Of a stretch of DNA of 64,000 nt, positions 1-9,275 are shown piece after piece. The stretch is taken from assembly GCA_031553915.1 (NCBI GenBank), contig JAVBKT010000017.1, positions 1 to 64,000 on the forward strand, read 5' to 3'. The notes beneath the pieces were generated by a model that ran no database searches, had not been told where the DNA came from, and saw nothing but the letters and a program-made list of their open reading frames with translations. Positions within the stretch are counted from its first letter, which is position 1. Each line of letters starts with the position of its first letter. The translations under genes and the position numbers were made by a program. Source of the stretch: HGM13862 sp031553915. GTDB taxonomy: Bacteria > Bacillota > Dehalobacteriia > UBA4068.

Positions 1-1
1 A

Positions 2-1810
2 AACAGCCTCAAATGCAAGAAATGTATCGCTTTTGCCACAGTTTCGCTTAGCTCTATTCAGGATGGATATATTTTTATGAGTATCGCTAACAAAGCCAAT
101 GTACGCACTGCTAATGCTGCCCATACCAGCGGCTTGAACAAAGCGCTCAATTGCGCTTTCTCCGGCGGTGCTGTTATGGGTATGAGCGTTGTCGGCCTGG
201 GCCTTTTGGGTCTGGGTATTATTGTGCTCATTTTCGGCAAAGATCCGTCTGTTGTTAACGGGTTCAGCTTCGGCGCTTCTTCTGTTGCTCTCTTTGGCCG
301 TGTCGGCGGTGGTATTTACACCAAAGCGGCTGATGTCGGCGCAGATCTTGTCGGTAAAGTTGAGGCTGGCATCCCGGAGGATGATCCGCGTAATCCTGCC
401 ACAATTGCCGATAATGTCGGCGACAATGTCGGCGATGTCGCCGGTATGGGTTCTGATCTGTTCGAATCCTATGTCGGCTCCATTATCGCAGCCCTGGCGC
501 TGGGCGCATCTCTTGGGATTGCTAATGGTACTTTGGCGCCGCTGATGATTGCCGCCATTGGTATTATCGCCTCTATTCTTGGTACTTTCTTTGTCAAGGC
601 TAGAGAAGGCGGCGATCCGCAAAAATCCCTCAACAGAGGGAATACCATCGCTACGGCCTTGGCTGTTGTCGGTATTTTCTTTGTTTGCATGTTTGTTCTG
701 AAAGATGGCTTTTCTGCGACAACTATCAGTGGTGTCATGAAGGACTATTCCTGGTGGGGCGTGTTTATCGCAGCTGTAGCCGGTCTTTTTGTCGGTTTCC
801 TGATCGGCAATGTCACTGAATATTACACCTCTGCCAAATATCGCCCGGTCCAAAAAATAGCTAAATCCTGCGAAACCGGTACCGCTACTAATATCATCTC
901 CGGTGTGGCCACAGGCATGATGTCTACCGCTATCCCGATTATCCTCGTGGCTGTCGGTATTTTGGTTGCCTATCAGTTTTCCGGCCTTTATGGTATAGCA
1001 ATGGCTGCTGTGGGTATGCTCTCTACAACCGGTATGGTTGTTTCTGTTGATGCCTATGGCCCCATTTCGGATAATGCCGGCGGTATTGCGGAAATGGCTA
1101 AATTGCCGCATGAGGTTCGTGAAATTACGGACAAGCTCGATTCTGTTGGTAACACCACTGCTGCTATTGGTAAAGGCTTTGCGATTGGTTCCGCAGCCTT
1201 GACGGCCTTGGCTTTATTCACTGCCTATACTCAGGCTGTTGGCCTTACAACTATCAATATTATGGATCCGATGGTTGTTGTCGGGCTCTTTATCGGTGGT
1301 ATGCTGCCGTTCCTCTTCTGTGCGATGACCATGAATTCTGTGGGACGTGCGGCGCAGGCTATGATTGAAGAGGTCCGCCGTCAGTTTAAAGAGATTCCCG
1401 GCCTATTGGAAGGCAGAGAAGATGCTAAAGCTGATTATGCCAGCTGCGTTGATATCAGCTGCCAGTCAGCCTTAAGAGAAATGGTTCTGCCTTCAGTGAT
1501 GGCAGTTGTTGTGCCTTTGTTTGTTGGCTTGGTGCTTGGTCCCGAATGCTTGGGCGGTGTGCTTTCCGGCACCCTCGTTACCGGCTTCCTGCTGGCAATC
1601 TTCCTGGCTAATTCCGGCGGCGCCTGGGATAATGCCAAAAAGTATATTGAAGAAGGACATTATGGCGGCAAAGGTTCCCGCGCTCATAAAGCAGCTGTTA
1701 ACGGTGATACCGTTGGCGATCCTTTCAAAGATACCTCTGGTCCGTCCCTCAATATTTTAATCAAATTGATGACCATTATTGCTTTAGTTTTTGCTCCGCT
1801 GTTTGTTTAA
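2..1810 (+). CDS. hppA: Membrane-bound pyrophosphatase, 5' end outside window
   Basis: Ion-pumping membrane pyrophosphatase that couples PPi hydrolysis to H+ or Na+ export. The frame is open to the left edge with no stop, and the residues before the first ATG (position 77) already look like internal membrane-pyrophosphatase sequence leading into NKANVRTANAA, so the gene starts upstream of the window and about 100 residues are missing. Visible hallmarks are the DDPRNPATIADNVGDNVGD catalytic loop, the GGIYTKAADVGADLVGK loop and many membrane segments. GNTTAA, with alanine where K+-independent enzymes have lysine, points to the K+-dependent class. Whether it pumps Na+ or H+ was not resolved. A strong terminator follows, so it ends its transcription unit. 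Confidence 0.95.
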   Translation, partial: NSLKCKKCIAFATVSLSSIQDGYIFMSIANKANVRTANAAHTSGLNKALNCAFSGGAVMGMSVVGLGLLGLGIIVLIFGKDPSVVNGFSFGASSVALFGRVGGGIYTKAADVGADLVGKVEAGIPEDDPRNPATIADNVGDNVGDVAGMGSDLFESYVGSIIAALALGASLGIANGTLAPLMIAAIGIIASILGTFFVKAREGGDPQKSLNRGNTIATALAVVGIFFVCMFVLKDGFSATTISGVMKDYSWWGVFIAAVAGLFVGFLIGNVTEYYTSAKYRPVQKIAKSCETGTATNIISGVATGMMSTAIPIILVAVGILVAYQFSGLYGIAMAAVGMLSTTGMVVSVDAYGPISDNAGGIAEMAKLPHEVREITDKLDSVGNTTAAIGKGFAIGSAALTALALFTAYTQAVGLTTINIMDPMVVVGLFIGGMLPFLFCAMTMNSVGRAAQAMIEEVRRQFKEIPGLLEGREDAKADYASCVDISCQSALREMVLPSVMAVVVPLFVGLVLGPECLGGVLSGTLVTGFLLAIFLANSGGAWDNAKKYIEEGHYGGKGSRAHKAAVNGDTVGDPFKDTSGPSLNILIKLMTIIALVFAPLFV

Positions 1811-1824
1811 TTATGCTGTAATTA

Positions 1825-1860
1825 ATGAGCCGGATAGGTCAACCTGTCCGGCTCATTTTA
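1825..1860 (+). terminator. Rho-independent terminator after hppA
   Basis: A stem of about 14 bp (TGAGCCGGATAGGT paired with ACCTGTCCGGCTCA around a short CAA loop) followed by ATTTTAG lies 15 bp after the hppA stop and before the cysteine desulfurase gene. Confidence 0.8.
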
Positions 1861-1913
1861 GTAATTAACGCGAATTGGCAGCAGGTAATAAAATAGATAA
1901 TCAGGTAATAAAG

Positions 1914-3092
1914 ATGAATGATATTTATTTTGACAATAGCGCAACTACACAAGTATCTGAGCTGGCTGCTTCAGCTGCGCTTCAGGCGATGCGTCTTGAC
2001 TATGGAAACCCTAGTTCTGCCTACAGCAAGGGTGTTGCGGCTTTTCATGCTTTAAACGAAGCTAGGGCCACTTTTGCCAAGCTGCTCAATGTGGACAGTG
2101 ATGAGCTGTATTTTACTTCTTGCGGCACGGAAAGCAATAATACCGTTATTCAGGGAATAGCCAAAACAGCCGGCAAAAAGGCGAAAATTATTATCTCAGC
2201 TATTGAGCACCCCTCAGTATACGAACCAGTAAAACAGTTGGCTGCTCTTGGCTATACGACTGAATTAATTCCGGTTAGCGGTGACGGCATTATTGATTTA
2301 GCTGCCTTGGGCTCCATGCTGGATGAGCAGACAGCTTTAGTCAGTATTATGCATGTCAATAATGAAACAGGCGCCATCCAGCCGCTATCGGCTGCAGGCG
2401 AGCTGATTCGGGCCTTAGCGCCGCAGGCATTATTTCATATTGATGCAGTGCAAAGCTTTGGCCGTTTGCCGCTTAATCTAGCTGCCTGGCAAGCGGACAC
2501 GCTTTCGCTCAGCGGGCATAAAATCCACGCGCCTAAAGGCATCGGTTTATTATGGCTGAAGAAAAAGTGGAATTTGCCGCCCTTGCTTTTAGGCGGCGGA
2601 CAAGAGCGCGGCTTTCGCTCCGGTACGGAGAATATGAGCAGTATTATTGCCTTTGCCACAGCAGCGGCCGAATGCTATCAACAATTGGATAAGCATTACG
2701 CTGCTATCGCTGCCGTAAAAAGAGCGTTAACAGACGGGCTGAAAGAGAAGAACATTGACTATGCGCTCAATAGCCCGGATGACACAAATTGCGCTGCGCA
2801 TATACTGAACATCTCTTTCCCTCATATTCGCAGCGAAGTGATGCTGCATAGTCTGGAAGCGAAGGGGCTGTTTGTTTCTGCCGGCAGCGCTTGCACTTCC
2901 CAGAGCAGCAAAGGCAGCCGTATTCTGACAGCGATGAATCTTGATCCAAAACATATTGATTCTGCATTAAGATTCTCTTTTTCGAGGTATAATACTGTTG
3001 ATGAAGTAAAAGCTGCTGTTGATATCATTGCGCAAACCATTGAGGAATTGGCCTTGGTGGTCAAACTATACAAAGCTAAAAAAAGAAAATAG
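1914..3092 (+). CDS. Cysteine desulfurase (NifS/IscS family)
   Basis: PLP-dependent enzyme that removes sulfur from cysteine as an enzyme-bound persulfide. The protein is about 392 residues with the family start IYFDNSATT, the PLP-lysine region SLSGHKIHAPKG and the mobile cysteine loop SAGSACTSQSSKGS. The ATG at 1914 fits the family N-terminus; an in-frame TTG at 1875 would add residues not typical of the family. An 11-bp direct repeat CAGGTAATAAA (1882 and 1902) lies just upstream. The gene is followed by an NYN-domain gene and thiI on the same strand, so the probable job is sulfur supply to ThiI for 4-thiouridine in tRNA, the same logic as the nifZ-thiI pairs of Bacillus. A role in Fe-S assembly cannot be excluded. 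Confidence 0.92.
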   Translation: MNDIYFDNSATTQVSELAASAALQAMRLDYGNPSSAYSKGVAAFHALNEARATFAKLLNVDSDELYFTSCGTESNNTVIQGIAKTAGKKAKIIISAIEHPSVYEPVKQLAALGYTTELIPVSGDGIIDLAALGSMLDEQTALVSIMHVNNETGAIQPLSAAGELIRALAPQALFHIDAVQSFGRLPLNLAAWQADTLSLSGHKIHAPKGIGLLWLKKKWNLPPLLLGGGQERGFRSGTENMSSIIAFATAAAECYQQLDKHYAAIAAVKRALTDGLKEKNIDYALNSPDDTNCAAHILNISFPHIRSEVMLHSLEAKGLFVSAGSACTSQSSKGSRILTAMNLDPKHIDSALRFSFSRYNTVDEVKAAVDIIAQTIEELALVVKLYKAKKRK

Positions 3093-3140
3093 TCAAAAGA
3101 AAATAACAGAAAGAAGGAAGACTCCCAAAGGAGGAGATTT

Positions 3141-4112
3141 ATGAGTATATTTTTAATAGATTTTGAAAATGTCCATTATGATGGGTTGAGCGGCATTCTT
3201 AACCTCTCGCAAGAGGACGAGGTGTATGTTTTTTATAGCGAAAACGGTAAACGTCTGACCTTTGAATTGCATGAACAGATCAACCGTTCCGAAGCCAAGT
3301 TTTATTATTATAAAGCAGATGTGGGCGGCAAAAATGCCCTTGATCACCAGTTGTCTACTTATTTAGGCTTTTTGGTAGGGAAGACTGACCATAAAGACTA
3401 TTATATTGTCAGCAAAGATCGCGGCTTTCGCTATTTGGTGGCTTTTTGGCAAGCGGCAAACCTTGATTTGAATGTTTTTTTGGTAGATAGCATCAAAATA
3501 TCCCGCAGCAGCGCCATAGCTGAGCCTGCTACTGCCATTAGCGAACAAGTTGTCGCTAAGCCCCAGCGCAAAAGCAGAACAGTCAAAGCTAAAGCGCAAA
3601 GCGGCAATGATGACAAAAAAGACGCGCTGCAAATTGAGGCTGCGCCTACTCAGCAGAGGACAACTCAACCCAAGCCAAAAGCTGAGCCAAAAAAGACAAC
3701 AGCAAAAGCGACTAAACCAGCTAAACCTGCTGAGGCGAAGTCTCCGGCCAGCAAACCGGAAGTAATTGAGTTTGTCCTGCCGGATGAAGTGCTGGCGCCT
3801 ACAGCAAAACCGCAGCAGAGTAGTAGCAAACCCGCTAAAAAGCCAGCTGTGGCAGAGCAAAAAGCTGCGCCGGTTGGAGCTAAACCCCCGGCAACAACGA
3901 AGAGTATCGCTAATTTGCGGCCCAAAGAGCTAAACCTGGCGGATATCGCTAAGATCTTCCCTGAGGATCAAAATGCCGATTGGTTAGATGATGTGCTCAA
4001 ATATATCGATACTGCCAAAAATAAAACTGATTTATACAATAAAATTCGTCGGCGTTTGGGCCAGGATCATGGCAGAGATATTTATAATACGCTGAAAAAG
4101 TATATTTATTAG
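3141..4112 (+). CDS. NYN/PIN-like domain protein with low-complexity linker
   Basis: A 323-residue protein of unknown exact function. Residues 1-130 look like a NYN (PIN-like) nuclease domain: an N-terminal LIDFENV strand with the acidic residue expected for metal binding, a central GGKNALDHQLSTYLG helix and IVSKDRGF with another acidic position. Residues about 140-255 are a Lys/Ala/Pro/Gln-rich, probably disordered linker. The last 55 residues form a compact helical domain with DWLDDVLKYI and DIYNTLKKYIY. A strong AGGAGG site precedes the ATG. It sits 48 bp after the cysteine desulfurase and 8 bp before thiI, so it is probably co-transcribed. An RNA-processing or RNA-binding role is inferred from domain and context only. 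Confidence 0.75.
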   Translation: MSIFLIDFENVHYDGLSGILNLSQEDEVYVFYSENGKRLTFELHEQINRSEAKFYYYKADVGGKNALDHQLSTYLGFLVGKTDHKDYYIVSKDRGFRYLVAFWQAANLDLNVFLVDSIKISRSSAIAEPATAISEQVVAKPQRKSRTVKAKAQSGNDDKKDALQIEAAPTQQRTTQPKPKAEPKKTTAKATKPAKPAEAKSPASKPEVIEFVLPDEVLAPTAKPQQSSSKPAKKPAVAEQKAAPVGAKPPATTKSIANLRPKELNLADIAKIFPEDQNADWLDDVLKYIDTAKNKTDLYNKIRRRLGQDHGRDIYNTLKKYIY

Positions 4113-4120
4113 GAGCAAAA

Positions 4121-5305
4121 ATGACAAGGCAACTATTTTTAATCCGCTATGGTGAGTTGGGTCTCAAGGGCAAAAACCGTCATCTTTTTGTCGGGCGGCT
4201 GGCCCGGAATATGCGTACGGCGCTAAAAGGTCTCAGCGATTGGCAGGTTAAAGTTACCTGGGGGCGCTTATGGCTGGAAATTGAGCAAGAGCAGCAAGCA
4301 GCTGCTGTTTTGTGCTTACAAATGGTTTTTGGCATTTATTCGCTTTCTCCGGTGATTGAGGCGGATAAAGATATTAATGATTTTGCCAGCAAGGCCTATC
4401 AGATCTTGCTGCGGGTTTTGCCCCGGGGCGGCAGCTTCAAAATTGAAACCAGGCGTGCTGATAAAACTTTTCCCCTGACTTCTCCGGAAGTAAGCCGCGC
4501 TACTGCCAACTTAGTCTTTGACCAGCTGGCAGAGGAGGGGCAAACCGACTACACTGCGGAAATGCATCATCCTGATGCGATGATCAATATTGAGATCCGT
4601 GCGGAGGGCGCTTTTGTCTATGGCGAAACTATAGCCTGCGCCGGCGGCCTGCCGGTTGGCTGCAGCGGCAAAGCCCTGGTGATGCTGTCCGGTGGTATCG
4701 ATAGCCCGGTAGCTGCCTGGCTGGCAATGAAGAGGGGAGTGGCGATTGAGGCCATTCATTTTCATAGCTTTCCTTTTACCGGCGAAAAGGCCAAAGAAAA
4801 AGTATACGAGCTGGCCAAGATTTTAGCCAAATGGAATGGCGCGCCGATTAAGCTGCATATGGTGCATTTTACTGAGATTCAAAAAGCTATTTATGCTAAT
4901 TGCGATGAGACATACGGCATTACGCTGCTCAGGCGTTTTATGTATCGCATTGCTGAGCGCATTGCCAGTGAGAGGCGTTGCCTGGCTCTTTATACCGGCG
5001 AAAGCGTGGGGCAGGTGGCGTCGCAGACATTGCAAAGCTTGATGACGATTAATGCGGTGGTTGATATTCCGGTGCTCAGGCCTTTGGTTGCCATGGATAA
5101 AGAAGAAATTATGGCCAAAGCCCAGCAATTGGGCACCTTCCAGACCTCGATTTTGCCCTATGAAGATTGCTGCACCGTCTTTTTGCCTGATTATCCAAAA
5201 ATCCGACCGCTCATCAAAGAAGCTGAGCAAGAGGAAGCAAAACTGGATATTGAAGCTTTGATTGAGGAAGCCTTGGACAAAACAGAAAGGCTGACTATTG
5301 GCTAA
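4121..5305 (+). CDS. thiI: tRNA 4-thiouridine synthase ThiI
   Basis: Adenylates uridine 8 of tRNA and accepts sulfur to make s4U; it may also act in thiamine synthesis. The 394-residue length is that of the short form without the C-terminal rhodanese domain that E. coli ThiI has. The N-terminal part is the ferredoxin-like/THUMP RNA-binding region, and the PP-loop SGGIDSPVA lies near residue 190. Because the rhodanese domain is absent, sulfur must come directly from a desulfurase, which fits the desulfurase gene two places upstream. The start ATG follows GGAGC by 5 bases. Confidence 0.93.
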   Translation: MTRQLFLIRYGELGLKGKNRHLFVGRLARNMRTALKGLSDWQVKVTWGRLWLEIEQEQQAAAVLCLQMVFGIYSLSPVIEADKDINDFASKAYQILLRVLPRGGSFKIETRRADKTFPLTSPEVSRATANLVFDQLAEEGQTDYTAEMHHPDAMINIEIRAEGAFVYGETIACAGGLPVGCSGKALVMLSGGIDSPVAAWLAMKRGVAIEAIHFHSFPFTGEKAKEKVYELAKILAKWNGAPIKLHMVHFTEIQKAIYANCDETYGITLLRRFMYRIAERIASERRCLALYTGESVGQVASQTLQSLMTINAVVDIPVLRPLVAMDKEEIMAKAQQLGTFQTSILPYEDCCTVFLPDYPKIRPLIKEAEQEEAKLDIEALIEEALDKTERLTIG

Positions 5306-5354
5306 AAAAAGGGTGTGTTTAATACACTCTTATCTACCCATTGTTTCAAAAGAA

Positions 5355-5390
5355 AAACGGTGGCTTTGATTTATTTCAAAGCCGCCGTTT
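5355..5390 (-). terminator. Terminator for the minus-strand CDP-alcohol transferase gene
   Basis: A 15-bp near-perfect stem (AAACGGTGGCTTTGA / TCAAAGCCGCCGTTT) lies between convergent thiI and the next gene. Read on the minus strand it is followed by TTTTCTTTTG, the expected U-tract. A weaker hairpin at about 5311-5331 may end thiI. Confidence 0.7.
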
Positions 5391-5438
5391 GAGCGTCAAA
5401 TGATGACTTTATTCTGCCATCAATTTTTATCAATCACC

Positions 5439-5993
5439 TTATGTTTGCCTAATGCGTAAGCAGTATCGTACTCGAATAAAAGATGATAACACCGCTGCTA
5501 TCACAATTATTATAAGCAAACTTGTTTGCACCTTTGAATATAAACCATTGAGCAGCAAAGCTATAATGGGCAAACAATAAAATGACAGAGCCAGAATCCG
5601 CCCAAAGGGGTCAAAAAGCAGTACATCTTGCCTTTTTGTCGAGTTTTTACTCCAATGTGATGTAAGTAAAAACTCGACAAACTTCAAAGCTATGATAATT
5701 GGCAGCAGTATATTCATTTTGCCGATCAAGCAAAGTGATAAGCAGGAAATTAAGATAAAGAAAAAGTCACACCAAACGTCAAGCTGTGCGCCAACATTTG
5801 TAGTAATGGCATATTTGCGGGCCAGTTTGCCGTCTAACAAATCCGAAATGACCGCCAACAAAAATATCACTGAACAATACAGGGTGGCTTGTTCTGATTG
5901 CACACAAAACAAGCCAAAGCAAAGAGCAAGAGGTATTCTTGATAGCGTAAGCGCGGTTACTATCACTATCTGACCTTTTTTTGTTAGCTTCAT
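5439..5993 (-). CDS. CDP-alcohol phosphatidyltransferase family protein
   Basis: Integral membrane enzyme of the family that joins a CDP-activated lipid to an alcohol. The signature D-G-x2-A-R-x8-G-x3-D-x3-D is intact (DGKLARKYAITTNVGAQLD, then VWCD). The 184-residue length with about five or six hydrophobic segments is normal. The substrate (glycerol phosphate, inositol phosphate or serine) cannot be told; PgsA-like use is possible. It follows the flavin oxidase-like gene by 15 bp on the same strand and probably shares its transcript. Confidence 0.85.
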   Translation of the reverse strand: MKLTKKGQIVIVTALTLSRIPLALCFGLFCVQSEQATLYCSVIFLLAVISDLLDGKLARKYAITTNVGAQLDVWCDFFFILISCLSLCLIGKMNILLPIIIALKFVEFLLTSHWSKNSTKRQDVLLFDPFGRILALSFYCLPIIALLLNGLYSKVQTSLLIIIVIAAVLSSFIRVRYCLRIRQT

Positions 5994-6008
5994 CTGTTTA
6001 TTGGCCTT

Positions 6009-6401
6009 TTAGAAATTGATAGTTTCAATGACACCCTCCGTCATAGTAGAGAAGGTGGCAGTGGCGTTTTCAATCGCAAAAATTTCAAAAATTCCATCAT
6101 CAATGGCATAGATATCTTTGAGCGCCGGCATAACGGCTAAAGCCTTTTCCTTGGCTTCTTGGCCGGGAATAACTTTGGCAGTACCTTGGACGCGAAGTGT
6201 TTTGGCGCCGTCAAACACGCACAGCTCTATTTTGGGATTAGCTTGCATTTGCTTGAACATGGGCTTGGGATTGCCGGTGCAGCCGCAGAGCTTGCCGTCA
6301 TATTCCATGATAAAGCCCATCGGCCGCACATGCGGTTGGTCACCATCAACAGTTGCCAGATAATACACTTTCCCGCTAAGAAATTCAAGTACAGAATTCA
6401 T
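6009..6401 (-). CDS. Pyridoxamine 5'-phosphate oxidase-like FMN-binding protein
   Basis: A 130-residue single-domain split-barrel protein of the PNPOx-like superfamily, with the typical N-terminal VYYLATVDGDQPHVRPMGF strand pair and a GTAKVIPG strand. Members of this small type bind FMN, F420 or heme, and many are of unknown substrate. A good ribosome site (AAGGAGG) precedes the ATG at 6401. It begins 40 bp after the clpC stop on the same strand with no clear terminator between, so read-through from the heat-shock operon is possible. Confidence 0.85.
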   Translation of the reverse strand: MNSVLEFLSGKVYYLATVDGDQPHVRPMGFIMEYDGKLCGCTGNPKPMFKQMQANPKIELCVFDGAKTLRVQGTAKVIPGQEAKEKALAVMPALKDIYAIDDGIFEIFAIENATATFSTMTEGVIETINF

Positions 6402-6440
6402 TTAATAGCCTCCTTAATTTATATATTGTTTAATGCTTAA

Positions 6441-9209
6441 TTATTTCTGGGCATTTTTCCCGCTATCTATTTGTTGCTTATCTGCGCTAGATGGCTTTTT
6501 CTTAATTGCCTTGGCGGTTATTTTCTTTTTGTCCGCCTCATCACCCTCTGCTATTGCTGTGATTGACGTTCCTTGGCGAAATTTAATGCTATCATTATCC
6601 AGATAGGCATAAATGGTATCGCCTTCCTGATAATCTCCTTTGAGTATCGCCTCAGAGATCGGGTCTTCCAGTAAATTCAGAACAGCCCGGCGCAGAGGTC
6701 TGGCGCCATATACAGGGTCAAAGCCCTTATCCGCAAGGTATTTATAAACATTATCATCCATTTCCAGGCGCAGCTCTTGTGTATTAAGACGGGTTTGCAG
6801 TTCTTTCACCATCAGTTTGGCAATGGCACAGATTTCTTCTTCATTCAGCGAGCGGAAGACAACAGTCTCATCCACGCGGTTCAAAAATTCCGGGCGGAAA
6901 ACTTTCCTCAAAGAATCGAGTACCCGCTCTTTCATGGCCGCATAGTCTTCCTCTGCCTGATCATTGTTTGCGCCAAAACCAAGAGCCTTGGCTCTGGTAT
7001 TGGTAGCGCCGACATTAGATGTCATAATGATAATGGTGTTGCGGAAATCCACAGTATGCCCGGTGCTATCAGTGAGACGCCCATCTTCCAATACCTGTAA
7101 CAGCAGGTTGAAAATATCCGGGTGCGCTTTTTCAATTTCATCAAGCAAAACCACAGAATAGGGTCTTCTGCGTACAGCCTCAGTCAGCTGGCCGCCCTCA
7201 TCATAGCCGATATATCCGGGAGGAGCGCCGATCAGGCGTGATACAGCAAATTTTTCCATATATTCGCTCATATCTATTCTGATTAGGGCATCATCGCTGC
7301 CAAAGATGATATTAGCCAAGGCCTTGGCCAGCTCTGTTTTACCCACGCCGGTGGGGCCAAGAAAGATAAAACTGCCAACCGGACGTTTGGCATCCTTGAG
7401 CCCGGCACGAGAGCGGCGTACAGCCTTGGTAACGCTGACAACAGCCTCGTCCTGACCAATGACGCGTTCATGCAGCAATGTTTCCAAATTGAGCAAACGG
7501 TCGCTTTCTTCCTGATTAAGTCTGGTAACAGGAATGCCGGTCCAGTTGGCAAGAATCATCGCAATATGTTCAGCATCAACAACCTGTGTCTGGCTGGTGG
7601 TTTCTTTTTGCCAACCTTTGCGTCCGGCTTCTATTTTCTCGGTTAAATTTTTTTCTTGGTCGCGCAGTTCCGCTGCTTTTTCAAATTCCTGCGCATTAAT
7701 AGCTGCTTCTTTTTCTTTCTGCACAGTAGCAAATCTATTTTCCAGCTCCTTTAGATCCTGCGGGGTGGTATAAGCTTGCAGGCGAATTTTGCTGGCAGCC
7801 TCATCAATTAAATCAATTGCTTTATCCGGCAAATAGCGGTCCGGCAAATAGCGGCTAGACAGGCGGACGGCCGCTGCGAGTGCGGCATCTGTAATTTGCA
7901 CCCGATGATGCGCCTCATATTTGTCGCGCAAGCCGTGGAGGATCAGCAGGGCGTCTTCTTCGGAAGGTTCTTCCACCTTTACCGGCTGAAAGCGGCGTTC
8001 CAGAGCAGCGTCTTTTTCAATATATTTGCGGTATTCGTTGATGGTGGTTGCGCCAACGCATTGCAGCTCACCGCGGGAGAGTGCCGGTTTAAGAATATTA
8101 GCGCCGTCAATGCTGCCTTCAGCAGCGCCGGAGCCCACCAAGGTATGCAATTCATCAATGAAGAGGATGATGTTTTTGTTTTCTCTGATCTCATCTATCA
8201 TCTTTTTCATTCTTTCTTCAAATTCACCGCGGAATTTGCTGCCAGCGACCATAGTGCCCATATCCATCGTGACAACACGTTTATCGGAAAGTGTTTCCGG
8301 AACGCGGCCGTCAATAATCATCTGCGCTAAGCCTTCAACAATAGCTGTTTTGCCGACACCGGGTTCGCCGATAAGCACCGGGTTGTTTTTGGTGCGGCGG
8401 GAAAGGATTTGGATTACCCGTTCGATTTCCTTTTCTCTGCCGATAACAGGGTCCAGTTTTTCCTGGCGGGCCATTTCTGTCAAATCGCGGCCAAATTTAT
8501 CCAAAGTAGGGGTTTGGCTTTTCTTGCCAGCAGCGGTTTCATTATCACCATAGGGAACCCCCGGTTCAGCCTGGGCGCTATATTCGTTGCCGCTATCCTT
8601 GTTGCCGGCCTTCAGCAAAGAATTGATGATTTGGCGCAGTCTGCGCACATCAGCCTCAGCCATATCCAGCAGCCAATGAGAGGCTACGCCCTCGTCTTCA
8701 GCGGCGAGACCGATTAGTAAGTGTTCGGTATCGACAAAATTGACTCCGGAACGCACTGCTTCTTCCACGGCCAGTTGCAGAGCGCGCTTGGCACGCGGGG
8801 AGAAGCCGCGGTAATTATTATCATAATTACCCTCATCATCAATGGATTCAGCAAGCACCTCTTCGTTGAGGTGCAGCTCTTCCAAAGTTTTTGCAGCTAA
8901 GCCATCGGTAACCTTGAACAGGCCCAGCAGAATATGCTCAGTATTGATATAGCCGCTATGGCGCGCCTTAGCCTCTTGCTCGGCATAAGCTAGAGCCATC
9001 CTGGCCCGCTCAGTAAGACGTCTGCTGACGCGGCTGAGATTATCATGGGGAACCAGGTCTGGGCCAAAACTGCCAAAAAGACTGCGGGGATTGATGGCGC
9101 CTATTTCATTGGCGCAGGGCTCACACAAATACTGTGTGCTACGCTCGCCATTTTCTACACGGGTAACTTTTACGGTTGCATTTTTATTTTGACATCTTTC
9201 ACACAGCAT
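6441..9209 (-). CDS. clpC: ClpC AAA+ unfoldase with fused N-terminal McsA-like zinc finger
   Basis: Hsp100 unfoldase that feeds substrates to ClpP. The 922-residue protein has, in order: a zinc-finger segment with CERC (residues 3-6) and CEPC (29-32) as in McsA; the double Clp_N repeat; AAA1 with Walker A GEPGVGKTA; a UVR-containing middle region (AQEFEKAAELRDQE); AAA2 with Walker A GPTGVGKTE; a likely ClpP-docking loop at LGFGAN; and a Lys-rich tail. The ribosome site AAAGGTGGTG lies directly before the zinc-finger ATG, so the fusion is the natural start, not an annotation artefact. Normal ClpC proteins are about 810-850 residues and begin at the Clp_N repeat. ctsR lies immediately upstream; mcsA and mcsB are absent, suggesting the finger has replaced separate McsA. 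Confidence 0.96.
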   Translation of the reverse strand: MLCERCQNKNATVKVTRVENGERSTQYLCEPCANEIGAINPRSLFGSFGPDLVPHDNLSRVSRRLTERARMALAYAEQEAKARHSGYINTEHILLGLFKVTDGLAAKTLEELHLNEEVLAESIDDEGNYDNNYRGFSPRAKRALQLAVEEAVRSGVNFVDTEHLLIGLAAEDEGVASHWLLDMAEADVRRLRQIINSLLKAGNKDSGNEYSAQAEPGVPYGDNETAAGKKSQTPTLDKFGRDLTEMARQEKLDPVIGREKEIERVIQILSRRTKNNPVLIGEPGVGKTAIVEGLAQMIIDGRVPETLSDKRVVTMDMGTMVAGSKFRGEFEERMKKMIDEIRENKNIILFIDELHTLVGSGAAEGSIDGANILKPALSRGELQCVGATTINEYRKYIEKDAALERRFQPVKVEEPSEEDALLILHGLRDKYEAHHRVQITDAALAAAVRLSSRYLPDRYLPDKAIDLIDEAASKIRLQAYTTPQDLKELENRFATVQKEKEAAINAQEFEKAAELRDQEKNLTEKIEAGRKGWQKETTSQTQVVDAEHIAMILANWTGIPVTRLNQEESDRLLNLETLLHERVIGQDEAVVSVTKAVRRSRAGLKDAKRPVGSFIFLGPTGVGKTELAKALANIIFGSDDALIRIDMSEYMEKFAVSRLIGAPPGYIGYDEGGQLTEAVRRRPYSVVLLDEIEKAHPDIFNLLLQVLEDGRLTDSTGHTVDFRNTIIIMTSNVGATNTRAKALGFGANNDQAEEDYAAMKERVLDSLRKVFRPEFLNRVDETVVFRSLNEEEICAIAKLMVKELQTRLNTQELRLEMDDNVYKYLADKGFDPVYGARPLRRAVLNLLEDPISEAILKGDYQEGDTIYAYLDNDSIKFRQGTSITAIAEGDEADKKKITAKAIKKKPSSADKQQIDSGKNAQK

Positions 9210-9275
9210 ATTAACACCACCTTTATACTATTCTTTCATTTTGGAATATTTTTGTTATACTTAAATATTTTGTTT

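Noticed and set aside
5311..5331. Hairpin AGGGTGT/ACACTCT as the thiI terminator
   Set aside because: The stem is short with a G-T pair and no T-run follows; listed only as weak possibility.
7534..8717. Several long open frames opposite clpC
   Set aside because: They are mirror frames of a strongly conserved gene with no ribosome sites or family features; the same applies to frames opposite hppA, hyp and hydrogenase genes.
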